Shown in pieces: positions 35,458 through 48,600 of a DNA stretch of 64,000 nucleotides; the first letter of the stretch is position 1; each line of letters begins with the position of its first letter. Position numbers and translations under genes: made by a program. Below the pieces are notes generated by a model. The model was not told where the DNA came from. It was given only the letters and a program-made list of their open reading frames with translations, and made no database searches. The DNA comes from Echiichthys vipera (Eukaryota; Chordata; Actinopteri; Perciformes; Trachinidae), in assembly GCA_963691815.1 (NCBI GenBank), contig OY829652.1, positions 13,855,027 through 13,919,026 on the forward strand, written 5' to 3'.

Positions 35458-38119
35458 ATGGCGATGCCCGGACCAGGTAGGTGGACGCGTTGCTATGGAC
35501 GCCATGAAGAGAACGACTCTCAGTACTCCGACTTTGATTCACTGTGTTGATTTGAGGATGTTACGAAAATGAGCTAACTTTGTGAAATGTGTGTCTGTCT
35601 GTCTCTGTGTCTCTGTAGGAAGATCAGCCGGTGTAGTATCCTTTTCATGTCAACTAAGTGACGTTACGTTTAAAGTAAAGGACGTAATATGCCTCTCTCC
35701 GTCTCATGATGAATGAAGATGACACCTTAATTCTGCACCCAGCTGTCATCTGTTTCTTTCCAGCTACTGCTAAAACTGACAACAGTCTACTTTGTTTTCT
35801 ATTTCCTGTTCACTCTCGGCTTGCTCATCAGAAAGAGTAAGTGCTGAACATGTCACACAGTACCCAGGCTGTTGTTGTTATTTGTTTACACTAAGTGTTT
35901 TGATGTACCTGTGGCGTATGGAGGACTTAACATGACTTAAGTCTCAATAAATAAATAATTAAATGCATAAATGCATGTTTAAATAAATGCAGGAATAAAT
36001 TCATAAATGGATACAGAAATAAATGAATTAATAAATGCATGAAAAAATGATTTACTACATTTTGAACAATAATGTAGAAATACATGTAAAGCATTTATTT
36101 ATTGTTGTATTTATTTATTTACACATGATATATCTGAATGCATTTATTTCTGTATTTATTTCTGCATGTATTTAAGTCATGTTTAAGTCATGTTAAGTCG
36201 TCCAGAGTAGAGTTCAGTGATTGTGTCTGTTGCGGTCAGGCTTGGAGCTGTCTTACCCTGCTGATGCTCTGGCCTGTGATGTCTGTCTGCTGTTCCTCCT
36301 GGCTGCTCTGGAGTTCCTTCATTTCTTCTGTGGTGAGAGAACTGGGTCAGATATTGAACTATGGTTGACGTTCAAGCTTGCCTTCTTTATGGGCATGCTG
36401 CCACTTCATCATAGAGCCCTGGAGCATTATCCTACATTTGATGATAGCAGTTGATAGCTGCATTTCATTTTTACCTTCCAGGTAGACAATATTTACAGTG
36501 TATTGCAATACTTTCAATGTAAATGGTAATTTATACTGTAAAGTGTTACATAAATACACAAGATACAAAATGTCAATTTACTTAAATTTATTTCCCATTG
36601 CAGCAGGGATTTTAATAGCTTTTGTAGCCTCCTTAAATGTAAGGATATTCTTAAATCAGACTTCCTAGCAGCTTTCAATATGTCTTGATTGAGTCTTGAA
36701 GAAAAACATTTTAATGCAAAATAACTTAATATCAAAATAACCTCTTCAACATCATGATTTTTCATTACTTTTCTTAGGAATTACATTTTCTAGCATCATA
36801 TTGTCTAAATCCAGGCACCTGGAGACACCAATATGGAACAGATTTCCATTCTCTCAAAATCTTCACCATGCACATACAGTGTTGACTGAAAATAAATAAA
36901 GCATTCACTGTAATATGACCTGTTTTGACAAGGTTTAAAGTCTGCAAGTGTGATTATATACATTGCTAAAATAAGTGGAAACCAACTGCAGGGTGGCAAA
37001 ACAAACATTTATTTACAAAGGCGGTGATATGCTTTGAAAAATGAATATGAGATAACCTGATTTTAATTCCTAGCCTGGGACAAGCTCCAGAAACACCAGA
37101 TCCAACATTTAACACAATACAAATAACAGCATCGTTGTGTTTGTTTGTCTAGTAAATGTCTTCAAACTGCCAGAACACAACAGATTCAACGATAATTGCC
37201 AACCCTCTTCCACCGTCTTTGATCCCGTCTGCAGGTGTGAAGGGCAACCTGACGGAGAGTGAGGGCTATATTCTGGCTAACCTCATTGTGACGGCGACAG
37301 CTATCTTGCTAACGGTCTACTTCCTGGTTTGGCAAACGTACGTGATGTGGGCCGACGTTATCATCAGCAGTGTCTTACTCGTTGTCTACGGCTTAGATGG
37401 AGTCCTGGCTTTCAGCACTTTAGCCCGACTGGCCAGGTCAGACCCTCTCTCATTAGTTCTCATCACAGACACTTTAAGATATGAAAGATTTATTGGATCA
37501 TGTGACATCTGAGAGCTCAAACAGTCTTTTTTTCTGACAGTTGCATGTCAGCATAAATGACAGGTTGGTGAATGACGATATCTGGTGTCATACTTAGTAG
37601 ATAACACACTTCATTATCACATGTAGACACTGGCCCACATTTTGGTCTCCTTTAGTTTTGATTTACAAGATATATCAGCGTAATTAGCATCTCCTATGTA
37701 TGTTTTGAAATACCTGAGTGCACTGAGCTTTCCTTTTGTTCACACTTTTGTCCATGAATGAAATACGCCCTGGTTCCCTTTAGGACTTGTTTGAATTATT
37801 GATACGGGTGGCATTCATTCAGGTGATACTGTATACCTCGTACAATGTCGTCACATCCTCAAATTTTCCTCACGAGATAGATCCAAGGACAATTATCCAG
37901 TCCTTTATTCTGAAAAGATGAATATCGTTTCAGGTGGCTGATGGCTGAAATACATTTATAAACCAATGTGGAAAAAGAGGCGTTTAAAACTAAACCTGCA
38001 GTTATTTGATTTTGGACAACTAAATGCTGCATTTCATGCCCTTTCATTTTAATTTCAGGTTCAGTTGAATAACAGATTTGCATTTGCTCTTCTTTGTGTC
38101 TTTCAGTGTTTACTCATAA
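35458..38119 (+). CDS. tmem80: Transmembrane protein 80 (TMEM216-like, ciliary transition zone)
   Basis: Six coding exons: 35458-35476, 35619-35635 (17-nt micro-exon), 35743-35836, 36240-36332, 37235-37436, 38107-38119. Sum 438 nt, 145 aa, phases agree. The translation begins MAMPGPGRSAGVLSSVSFQL and has four membrane helices (about residues 18-40, 52-75, 88-110, 115-138). The blocks GVKGNLTESEG, YFLVWQTYVMWADVIISSVL and LLVVYGLDGVL match TMEM80 better than its paralogue TMEM216. TMEM80 is placed in the MKS/transition-zone membrane module at the ciliary base. The third-exon acceptor was chosen (CACCCAG at 35742 rather than TTTCCAG downstream) because it restores the conserved LSSVxxQ. Head-to-tail order with eps8l2 is as in human 11p15.5. 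Confidence 0.92.
35921..36203. mobile_element. MITE-like inverted-repeat element in tmem80 intron 3
   Basis: Ends are inverted copies of GGACxxACTTAACATGACTTAA (left 35921-35940, right 36183-36203). The interior is AT-rich with repeated AAATAAATGCA words on the left and their complements on the right, so the whole 283 bp can fold on itself. No coding capacity; target duplication not identified. Confidence 0.55.
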
Positions 38120-38468
38120 AGAAGCCTTCTCTTCAACTTCATGTGTTACAGCTGGACAACTCACAGCCTGCAGGAGCTACTTTGGTACAACCATAAATGA
38201 ACATAGCATTGTCTTTAAGACCGTTTGAATAATTGTAATGTGGACTGTTATTTTTCTAACTGAATTTGTACTTAAAATGTGAGGATAGTTGTTGAAAATA
38301 ATAGGTTTTTAAAGTGCTGGTGTATCTGTGCTGTGAGGATCCCTCATGGATTTCGTTTACAGAGACAGATTTTTACATTACTTAACATTTCCTGTTTATC
38401 TGCATCTGTATATATTTAACTTGTGTTGAAAAAAATATATATATTTGTGCTACTGTTGAGTATTTTTT

Positions 38469-38474
38469 ATTAAA
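38469..38474 (+). terminator. Candidate poly(A) signal of tmem80 (ATTAAA)
   Basis: First canonical-type signal after the stop codon, giving a 3' UTR of about 0.37 kb. Confidence 0.4.
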
Positions 38475-38489
38475 CAAACCTCATTTATA

Positions 38490-39790
38490 GGTGTTACATT
38501 TTTGTTTATTGTTTCTCCAGTAGAGGGCAGAATTGTTCTGAATAAGATCTGAATAGTGACAACACTGATTTTAATACTAAAAAGGAACATTTTTAAGACT
38601 TTAATGTGTCAATAACTGGTGTGTGAACACGACTATACATGCAAATAATCTTCCAGTATTGATCTATGAAGTGTTTTTCGCTATGCTACAACCTCTTCAA
38701 AAATATCTGACACTGACTCAAATGACACCTGTAATACTATTCTAGGTTGAGAATGAATGTTTTAGATTAATGCTTTTAAATGTTTATTTGTACATATTTG
38801 ATATCAGATCAGAACTGGTGACATTTTTTTTAAAACTATCTACCCCACATTCCTCAAACAGGTGATTTCTCATCGCTGACGGCTTAAGTTAATGATCAAA
38901 CCCAATGGCAAGGTTTCCAAAGTAACCAGTTTCAAAACACATCACATTTCAGAGTGCCTGCAACAGCCGAGCACACGGAGAAGCCAGTGTGTGTACAAGC
39001 ATTTTTATTTCCCCCCTTTTAATCCTATCTCACTGCTGGTTTAATAGGTGTTCATTCAGGTGGTTGTTTACATACAGAAATATATCCAGAAGAGAACAAC
39101 TGCGTCAGCTTTTAATGATTTTCTTTGCAGGGACAGCTCACTACAGCTGGACAAAGAGTGGTCATTCTTACCAGCCAGTGACACTGAAACCTGGGCAGTG
39201 TTCCACACTGTTGCTCCTCTTTCATTCACTCTCTTCAATTCAGCTAGTTTAATCCGGTCACAGCATTGCAGTACAAGGTGTCCTGCTGAAAATAAATGAT
39301 CCCACAACTTGTAGCGTGCATATACTATGTATTGAGCCCTATTTGAAATGATATTTTATATTTTTTATTGCCATATAAATGATGGTAATGACACAATGGG
39401 CCGCTCACATGGTCTTCTTAGAGCACTCAGTTGTTACCTATTCTAGTCCAGATCCCCCAAAGGTCATGTTCATGTTCACAAGATGATTAAAGAATTAAAA
39501 AAACACACAAAATTCTGTTTATTTTTCTCACTCTTCTGAGTAGATAGGCCTGTAGCTTTATTTTAAGGGGTCACAACAAGTCATACATGTGTGGCACCAC
39601 CATGTAGCTCCCAGGATTTACAGGATTTAGAGGGATTTACAGTATATTAGATATTTAAGCACAACACTTGGTAATAAGACACCAATAATTCACTCTGTAT
39701 TCAAATGAAGCTGCACATGGGTTGTTGTTGATTTAGGGAATGCAGGCTACTAAAAAAACACAAGTGTTGCATTTAGACTTAATGCAAATT
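38490..39790. other. Intergenic region tmem80-eps8l2
   Basis: AT-rich, with no exon-like sequence on either strand and no repeat that I recognise. Confidence 0.4.
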
Positions 39791-40147
39791 GTGTGAGAAA
39801 AAGCTCCGTTGGCGCGGCCCAGCCCTCGGTAAAGTGTCCATGACTCCTCCCCTCTCAGGTCGCGTTACCTGCAGAGTCCCGTATCACTCACCTGCTCCCG
39901 CGGTGCCTCCTCAGCGACGGTGCGACTGCTGGGGACCGTCAACAGACGTCTGCGCTCTGTAGTGGACTGCAACTGTGTCGTCCACAGTCTTACATTTTGA
40001 CTTAATCTACTTAAAAACACAAGCGGTTACGAATATCGATAACTTCCTGCGGAGTTTCCTCCTGGTCAAGCTGTGATGACAGGCTGATGCTTCAGGCGCT
40101 GTCTTGCCCACAACTGTCACCTTGAGCATCCCGTCCGGAAAACCACT
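39791..40147 (+). promoter_or_regulatory. eps8l2: Putative eps8l2 promoter and non-coding first exon
   Basis: A GC- and CpG-rich patch (39800-39970) stands out from AT-rich surroundings and is followed by a strong donor ACT|GTGAGT at 40148. It would join the acceptor CTTCAG at 43986, 16 nt before the eps8l2 start codon. The exon's 5' boundary is not visible. Confidence 0.4.
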
Positions 40148-40178
40148 GTGAGTTCCTAAGGGGTAAAAGAAAGCATAC

Positions 40179-40179
<1 letters not shown>

Positions 40180-40218
<39 letters not shown>

Positions 40219-40222
40219 TCAT

Positions 40223-40257
<35 letters not shown>
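40180..40257. repeat. (CTTT)n microsatellite
   Basis: About 78 bp of CTTT units with one CATT interruption. Probably inside eps8l2 intron 1. Confidence 0.95.
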
Positions 40258-40577
40258 CATTCACATTGACTGCTCCACTCTCTGTGACAGTTCTGGAGCT
40301 TTCGATCGTATCATACGAGCTTCCTCAGCAGGTGGAGTTTCCTATTGGCTGTTTTACTCTTATTTTTGTACGAGCTCTTTAATGACTTCACATTTGGGTA
40401 AAAGATTGGATTGGCTGCACGTATTTGTTTGTATAGATTTATTATGAATGATAAGTATTGGTATGATAGATCATAGATTGCCTGCTGCAGATTTGACTCT
40501 GATACAGTGACATTTTACAGTGATTCATTTTATGCATAACACAATATATAGCACTTAGATATTTGACTTATGTAAAA

Positions 40578-40902
40578 GTAGCAATGCTACCATGTGGGAA
40601 TACTCAGTATAAGTCCTGCATTCAAATTTTCAGAATGTACAGGCCTATTGTATCATTGGTTGGTTTTACTATAGCCTATACACTGCCACTTATTTTCATC
40701 AACAATAATACATCGTATTGTATTTGTTGATTATATTTTAATATTAATCTGAATCTGCAAAGTAACACATGTTATCAGATGTGAGTAAACCTAAATATAT
40801 TCCTCTGAGATGTATTGGTGTAGAAGTATAAAGTAGCAGAAAATTGAAATACTTGAGTGTAAGTTTGTAAAAACTGTATTTGGTTTCTTTCCACTGCTGC
40901 AT
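40578..40902. mobile_element. Degraded copy of the hAT-like repeat seen at 3327-3852
   Basis: Shares TAAGTCCTGCATTCAAA, TGTAGAAGTATAAAGTAGCA, AATACTTGAGTG and an end TTTCCACTGCTG with the first copy. Shorter and more diverged. Confidence 0.55.
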
Positions 40903-42088
40903 TTGAATCTGGTGTCACCCTCAGCCTTACAGCATCTAGCTCTGTGGTGAGAGGAATGTGATTTAATTTGAGTTCAACAAGTTTGGTGATAACCTCACAA
41001 GTCTTGTTAGTTTTGGCACACGTCCATGTGTTGGGGAAGTTATATGAATGTTATATGAACAGACAGATTTCATCTGTGACCTGATTTCATCTTGAATCGT
41101 GTATTGTGATTGAGCCAGGTGGCTGCATGAATTGACATACATAAAATCTGACAATGTAAACCAGAGAGAAAGAGAGTCTCTGATGTCAGCTCAGCATCAA
41201 AGACTTACGACAGAGTGCAGCTCGAGCCTTTGAGGGTAAACCTCTAAGGACAAATTACTAGACACATACGCCATCCTTGATGATGGGTCTGATAGGATCC
41301 GGCTCCCGTCTGCAGCTCAGTATCTTGGCATTGAAGGTCAACCTGAGGATCTTCCACAAATCAGGTCAGTCAGGGAGTACAAACACTACAAAAGGCTTAC
41401 TCAAGAGTGTGACGCAAAGTCCAGATTGCTCATATATTCTGATACAGTACATTACATAAGCCATCACTGTCATAATAGTCTTGTTTTGTTGTATGGCGTC
41501 AAAAGGTGGTGATATTGTTATTCGACCTATGTGACCTCATGTTCACAGTCTGTTATGTTCAGTGACATATTGAAGTAAAAGTTTGGAAACACTTAAATTG
41601 CTGAGATCTTAGCACACTTTGAAGTTGTAAAAAAAGCAGCACTAATTAGCTAATTAGCATAATACTAAAACATTGTTATCAGTTTTTCTCGCTGTTTTCT
41701 CCGATATCGTCTGTTAAAGCTTCATGTGTGTTACTATCAATAATTATCGTGTCAGAGCAGTTGTTTGTCTAGATGCTGCTGCTAACACAGTTGTCACTAA
41801 ATGTTTCAGACTACAGCTGCTAAAAATCAGTCAGGATTGTTGTCATGCGAAAAACTTCATGAAATCTCAAAACTGACTGCAGAATCCCACGTCCAGTTAG
41901 AAAGATGTGTGTTATCATACCAGTTTGTTTGGTCAGTGTTGCTACACTCGAAGGTTGAAGGTTGCATTACTTTACCAAAGATGATACACTATTTATTAGA
42001 CATGCATGTCACTGTGTATATCGTGCAGTTATTGATTTAAGCTTAACGACTGAGATTTTGCACCTGGTTATGAGGATTTCAGGGCTTC

Positions 42089-42090
<2 letters not shown>

Positions 42091-42136
<46 letters not shown>
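42091..42136. repeat. (GT)23 microsatellite
   Basis: Uninterrupted GT run upstream of the eps8l2 coding region. Confidence 0.95.
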
Positions 42137-42138
<2 letters not shown>

Positions 42139-44002
42139 AACTGTCAGCATGTGAAAATCAAAACAATACATACCACATTAAAAATGAGACCGTGTAAGGG
42201 AGGGCTGAACCAGGACTCTCGTCACTCTCAAATGATTCGTTATAAGGGGAAGCAGTAACATATTTGCCTAACCTCATTCCGATTTAATATGAAAATCAAA
42301 AGAGCCATATGTTAGCATTCATTTTGTGAGAGAACAGAATTAAAAATGAGGGAAACCTGCACTTATGAGTAAGCTTAAGATAAGCATTGTGCACACTCTG
42401 CCTCTATTTTTGTGTTATTATTGCTCTAATAGCATGTAATTAACTCTGAATAAGGGGTTGTCAGTATTGAACAATGAGTGGGCTGAGTGGAGGAGAGGTG
42501 TGCAGAGGGCCTCTTGCCATGAGGTTGACAACACATGACACCCAGCCTGTCCTGCTCCGGCTTCACCTCCCTCCTGAAACCTGGCGGTGGGCCAGAGCTG
42601 GGTACAATAGCGCAGAGAGATGATGACCAAAGAGATAAGGACAGAAAGAGGAAGTCTACCTTCTGTGCAGGCTCACTAAAGTAAATAGGATTCGTTTTAT
42701 TCTCTCATTTGCCGTTCTCAGTAAGATTTGGTTGTTCGTGATCCATTGGTTGCGTGGAGCAACTGTACGTGTGTATCCGAACAAAATCATACTTTTATTA
42801 ATATCTGTGAGAGCTGTTGTTGCTGTGGTTTGGCCTCACTTTTCTTCTGCAGATAGGAACAGATTATCTATTGAGGGCGATTATGTTTATGATCTGCTGT
42901 ATGATAAGCTCGAGTGACCCCGCCTGTAACCTGTAAACTATACTGTCATACACAGTATTTACCTCCTGTAGTTTATTGCTGCTCGTTATGCAAAAACAAA
43001 AACAGCGAGGAGGTAAGGCATGTAATAAGGAAATGCCTGTCTCATAACGCTGTCATGCACAGGTGTTTATAGTCTGGTTAGAAAATTATACTGAAATATT
43101 CATAGCTGTTGTGGGAAGCACGCCTATGGTGTCACAGACAGACACGAGGTCTTCCAGGTTGGACTGTTCTTAAAATGCTTGCTGGTGACATAGGATCCAA
43201 ACCTCTCGCCACACATTAATAATACAAACTGACCGAGTTGTTTAAAACGATACATGAAGTCTAAAAGTCACATACGATAAAAGGTAATTATTGTCTTAGC
43301 TATTAACGTAGGAACACTAATCAGTTGTTATATTTAATGCAGTATACATTTTCGTAAGAGGCTTGTGTAACAGCCCATTAGTCCACATTAGCTACAGTGT
43401 GTGTTTAGCCATAGTGTGTGCTATGGACCTGATTTATATTACATAACAATGTCAGTGCATGCCTTGACAGACAATACAACGTCTCCAGGCCCAGAGGGAA
43501 AGGTGTGGGAGAGTTTTGTTCTCTTATTTCCTGCTCACGTTAACCAGATTTAGATGTAACACCGCATGCTTATTGTCAAATAGTTAGTGTGTCTAAGTGT
43601 AAACCCCCAACCAAATTCATTAATTGCAGCTATGCAGATATAGTCATCAACAGAGTGGATCTAATTACACAGTGCATATCAGCCTGCTGTCTACCTTTGT
43701 CCCAGATCAGACTACCACCAGTACAGGCCCAGCACCTGGCTCTCCACAGTGGAAGAACAGGCTGTTTAGTAGACTACGCCTCACCTTTGCATACCATACA
43801 ACCTCAATGAGGTACTTAAAAAATATGCAACAGGCATTCAAAAGTGCTTTAAAAGGATAAATAACGCATGTTTGTTTTGGTGGAAAATGTTTGTCCTCCA
43901 CCACCAGCCACCTCCCTCTCACCTCAGTCTTTCCTTAACACCCACTCTCTTCCTTTCTCTGATTCTCCTCCTCTCTCTTTCTTCAGGTGGATGCCTTAAA
44001 TC

Positions 44003-45172
44003 ATGAGTGTCCTGGGACCTCCGTCGAGGCAAGCCAAGTGAGTGTCGCACAACATTCCTGCTTCTCCTCACATATTTACCTTTCTGTGTGTTAGGCTGCA
44101 GGCACGAGAGAATCACTAACCCAGTATGTAGAAGGTGGTGTGGGTCAGGGACCTCGGGCACAGAGCTGCTCTGTTGAGAATTGTTTGCTTTGCCTGGGTT
44201 CCTGGCTCTAGCCTCCGTCCATACCCCCCCCCCCCCACGCACTTTTCCACTCTCCCTCGCTCTCCCCGGCTGTTCCATATGCTCAGAATCTCAGGCTAAT
44301 CTCATCCAGTGCTGGCCAGTCTGCTCTCCGTATATCACTCCTGTTTTCGGGGCTTGCGTTCATGAGAAGTGACAGCGTTAGAGTTTCAAAGGGTTTGTGA
44401 CACTAACGTCCACAGGTGCAGGGGAGAAGATGAAGAGCATGCAGCGTAACCCCGTCTCCTCTTCTTGTCATTGCAGTGGAGTGGCCAGATCGGACAGCAA
44501 GATCAGCGCCAAGGCCCTCTACGGTAAGTGACTGCATGGAAGTGTGAAGGGAAGTTGCTGTCCTTGTCAGAAGGTTTTTTGTTGGCTTGTTTTTAAGATT
44601 TTGCCTTTACATGCCCTTCACCTGGAACTACACCTGCCCTTATTCTGTGGCGATGCAGACTGTTTACAATTTACAGCTTAATTGTTAAGAGATAGTTTTA
44701 TGAAAACTTGCTCATTATGTATGTTTTTATTCTTGCAGTTAGACAATATTCTATATCTGTCTTTTTTATTTTAAAAATCAACTATTAAAAACAAATAAAT
44801 AAGCCACACTGTTGCACTACTTCATTAAAATGAGCATGGACACTGTAGTTTATTTTTAGTCAATCCCACATGCACCATCCTGCATCATGTTTGCTAAAAA
44901 GTACAAAGCCCAGCTGTTTTCATAAAAATGTCTGTTTTAAAATCTGTGTTTCTATGTTAGATATAGCACCAGTGTCAACATTCAAGTTGTGTGGATCATA
45001 TACACATTAATCAACACTGTAATTTAAACAAATCACAACAATATTCAATTTGCTTTGCAAATTACTTTGTCAGGAAATCCAGCACCATCACTCTGTAGCC
45101 TGTAACTGCAGCCCTGCAAAATCTCTGGACTCTCATGGTCCTTTCCTTAGAACACACACACGCACGCACTCA

Positions 45173-45219
<47 letters not shown>

Positions 45220-45592
45220 ATAAACAGTGATAAGAGGGGGCCAAGGTCCTGCTGAGGGGCCCTGTCGTGCTGAGGCTGCTGACAACTCTGTCTCAAAGTG
45301 AGGGGCATAGGAGGGAGGCAGGGCTCCTGAAGGGAACATGAGTTTCCAGCTCTGTGCCAGGCCTGCACAGCATGCGGAGATTTGTTGTCAGATGCATCAG
45401 ACTTTTGGGTGTTTGTCTGCACTTTTTAGTCACATTATGTGCGGATGTTTATTTATGTTGTCTGACTCAGTCTTTTGTGCATACTTGACTGAATTCAAGG
45501 ATATGTTTGTGTTATTTTAGGACTTATAAATACATTGCCAAGCTGCATGGCTGATCTGTCATGACTGTACTGTTGCATACTTGTGTGCTAGG

Positions 45593-45641
<49 letters not shown>

Positions 45642-48600
45642 TGTTTATGTGTGTGTGTCACACTGAAATGTTCTATGTTACAGTATGAGGGAGCGCAGGG
45701 TGTGCCTGTTTTTAATGTGTGGTTGGAACAGGGTGGGGATGCCCATGTTTTGCAGGTGAATCAAAGACGCATTGAAAAGTGGAAAGGAAGAGGCGGACTC
45801 ACCTCTGGTCCTCCCCGCGGTGCCTCAGACATTAGCTCACTGGCTCCTGACAGCACCTCCTTCCTAACTGCCAACACACAGCAACATTGTACAGCATATC
45901 ATAGGCCCAGATAGAAACCTAGACATTGGTATGACAGGACAACCTGCTCTGGTGCATGGCTGCACCGTTCTAAATATACACCAGACCATCTGACTGTGCA
46001 CCATGTTGTCTGAAATATTTTTGCCATAAGTCATCCAAATATCGACAGGACACACCCGCTCTTGTGATCTTTGAGAGATATCCCACTGTATGTGTGACGA
46101 AGCTGTGCTGTTTTTCATTGGCTCATCTCAACTCGTGTGGCAGATGGTCACCTTCTCACTGCAGGACGACAGCAGCATGTCTGTCCTCACGAACCACAGA
46201 CGACAGGACAATACTGCGCACCACCCTTAACAGTGGGAGATATTTTTGATAGATAGAGGTCTGCTTCTGAATAAACATGTAGAGGAACAATAGCAAAAGT
46301 CCCAGCTCAATATTCTGTATGCAAAACTCCCTGTCATTCACAAGGCAGCACACAACTGATGCAAATGAGGCACAGGTCCTCCCACCTGATCTGTAATCAG
46401 CAGCTCCGGTGCAGAGCAGAGACGTGCCACATCAGATTCATCATCCCTGGACTTTAGACCATCCAGCAGCTTTTTTTTTAGTTTCTTGGTTGGTGGTTGA
46501 GGAGCATGTCTCTGTCAGGTAAAATGTGTTTGGGAGACTCATTGACAGGTGGAGAGTCTCACTTTGATCTCGTCCTGTTCTGCTTTGTGTCTTTGCGTGT
46601 ATGTTCGAAATTCAGTTGAATGTCTCTGATAGAGCCAATCATTTGTGTACTTTATTTTCTATTTGTTTGTTGTAATAAACAAATGTGCAATATAAATCTG
46701 TGTTTGAGAGGACAACTCTGTGGTGAATCAGGCAGGAAGGTGCGCTGGTGTGATACTTTCTGGTGACATATGGCCCACTCTTTGTGGACTCAGCAGCACA
46801 CTTCCACAGCGCTTATTGTTTGAGTTGTCAGGGCAGATCATTCAGCCTTTGGGCGTTGCGATTCAGGATTCTAAACAATTTAATGACATTGTATCATGTA
46901 AATTTACTGTCTTGATTTTGGGTTGAATCCTGTTAAATATCAGAATTCAATTTGTTTAAAGCTATCTCGAAAGATCTCTGTTTCGTTTTTACCAATGGCG
47001 ATAAGCTGTAATTGCCGGTGCGTTTTTGTCACCACAGTGACAGTGACTTCCTGGTCCAATACGGAAGTGCCAAAAATTGAAGTTCACAAAGAAGCCACTA
47101 GGGGCAGTTTTCACACCATAATTATACCTATTTAAGGCTTGGTACAAAAAAACATTCTAGTCTGTATGTTTAGGTCATATCTCTGTGACAACGCTGGGAG
47201 GGGTGAATCTTTTTGTACCAGGCCTTTTTTTCTATTTTATTAGTTAATGAATAATTAGGGGCACAGCCTCTTGAGTGACAGCTAGATGCTGGCTCTCACT
47301 TCGCCTCGAAGGTATACGTCAGCCAGATGGACTTATCTTTCTCCTCCCCAACGTCACATACATGCCCTTTTTTGGTAAGAGGAAATGAGGCAAAGTCAGA
47401 CACGATGGCGACCCCTGTAGGCGCGTAAGATGGGATCAAGTTGAGAGAACTGAGCTCGATAGAGAGGCTATGTCTATTTTTATACAGTCTGTGGCGTTTT
47501 GGCGAATGTCGCCACAGACACCCAGTTCATAATTCTAAAAGGGTTTTCATCGTCGTCCATAGGCTCTGTCACCATTGTGTTACCTCATTCAGAGATAGCA
47601 ACTTTATTTAAATGAAAGTGTTTGCGATTATTACCTTTAAGGGCAGTTATACGGGAGGTCAGATGGTCTGATTGGTCTGGGCCATGTATTGGTTTGATAA
47701 TCAGCCAAGTAGCCATGTTTATCACTGGTCAATGACCGGAGAGCCCTGAGGATCTGCCCATCTGCCTGCTAAGTGACTCTCATTGCAAGCTGTCGCAGCG
47801 CTGTGAATTGATTGGCATAAATGTCAGGCCATTAATAAGAAATGGGTCTAGCTCGACTTTCAGTACGACAGCTGACGCTTGTGTTTCACCTGTGGGGAGC
47901 CGATCAGGAAGGAGTCAGCTGAGAGGAAATAGCAGGAACATGCTTGCATTATTTGGACAGCGACAGTTGCATGGATGGAAAGGTGCTGAGAACATGGAAG
48001 AGTCAGGGCCCTGTGAAGCATGTTTTACGTCACAGTGAATCATCAATGAACAGACATCAAATATTGAAATGTACTTTAGAGCCATGACACTCATTTTGTT
48101 GAGTGTTTAACAAACAGCAGAGCTTTTGTGTCACAGTCACCATAAGGCACATAAAGCAAAATGTGGCTGGACGTCTATGGAGAGAAAAACTGGAAATTGT
48201 TGACTCTGTTGGGTGGGGGACAGAAAGAGAGCTGATATGAGATCTGGCAGTGGAGTTGATCGGAACATGCTCTCATTTAACCGTAATTGTTACCTGCAGA
48301 CTATTCACCTGGTAAATAGGTCAATGAGCACACTGGCACACTCCTTTATCATTGGCCTGTTTAAAGACAATGGCTCCAGCCAACGGTACACGCAGTGCTG
48401 TGAACAATGGCGTCTTGAAAATGGAGTGTGCTCCAGTGTTTACAAATGTCCCTCACAATGGTCAGTTTTTTCACATGGTTTTGTACTGGCTTGATTTGAA
48501 TGCTTTTTTCAATCTATCTCAAACTTTAAAGCAGCTATAATCAACATTTTTAGAATATCAGATGAACCTACAGAGAATTAGCACCTGAATCTGCAGCTCC

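Noticed and set aside
35458..38119. Gene could be tmem216 rather than tmem80
   Set aside because: The C-terminal half (GNLTESEG, FLVWQTYVMWAD, YGLDGVL) fits TMEM80 better, and eps8l2 follows immediately as TMEM80-EPS8L2 does in human.
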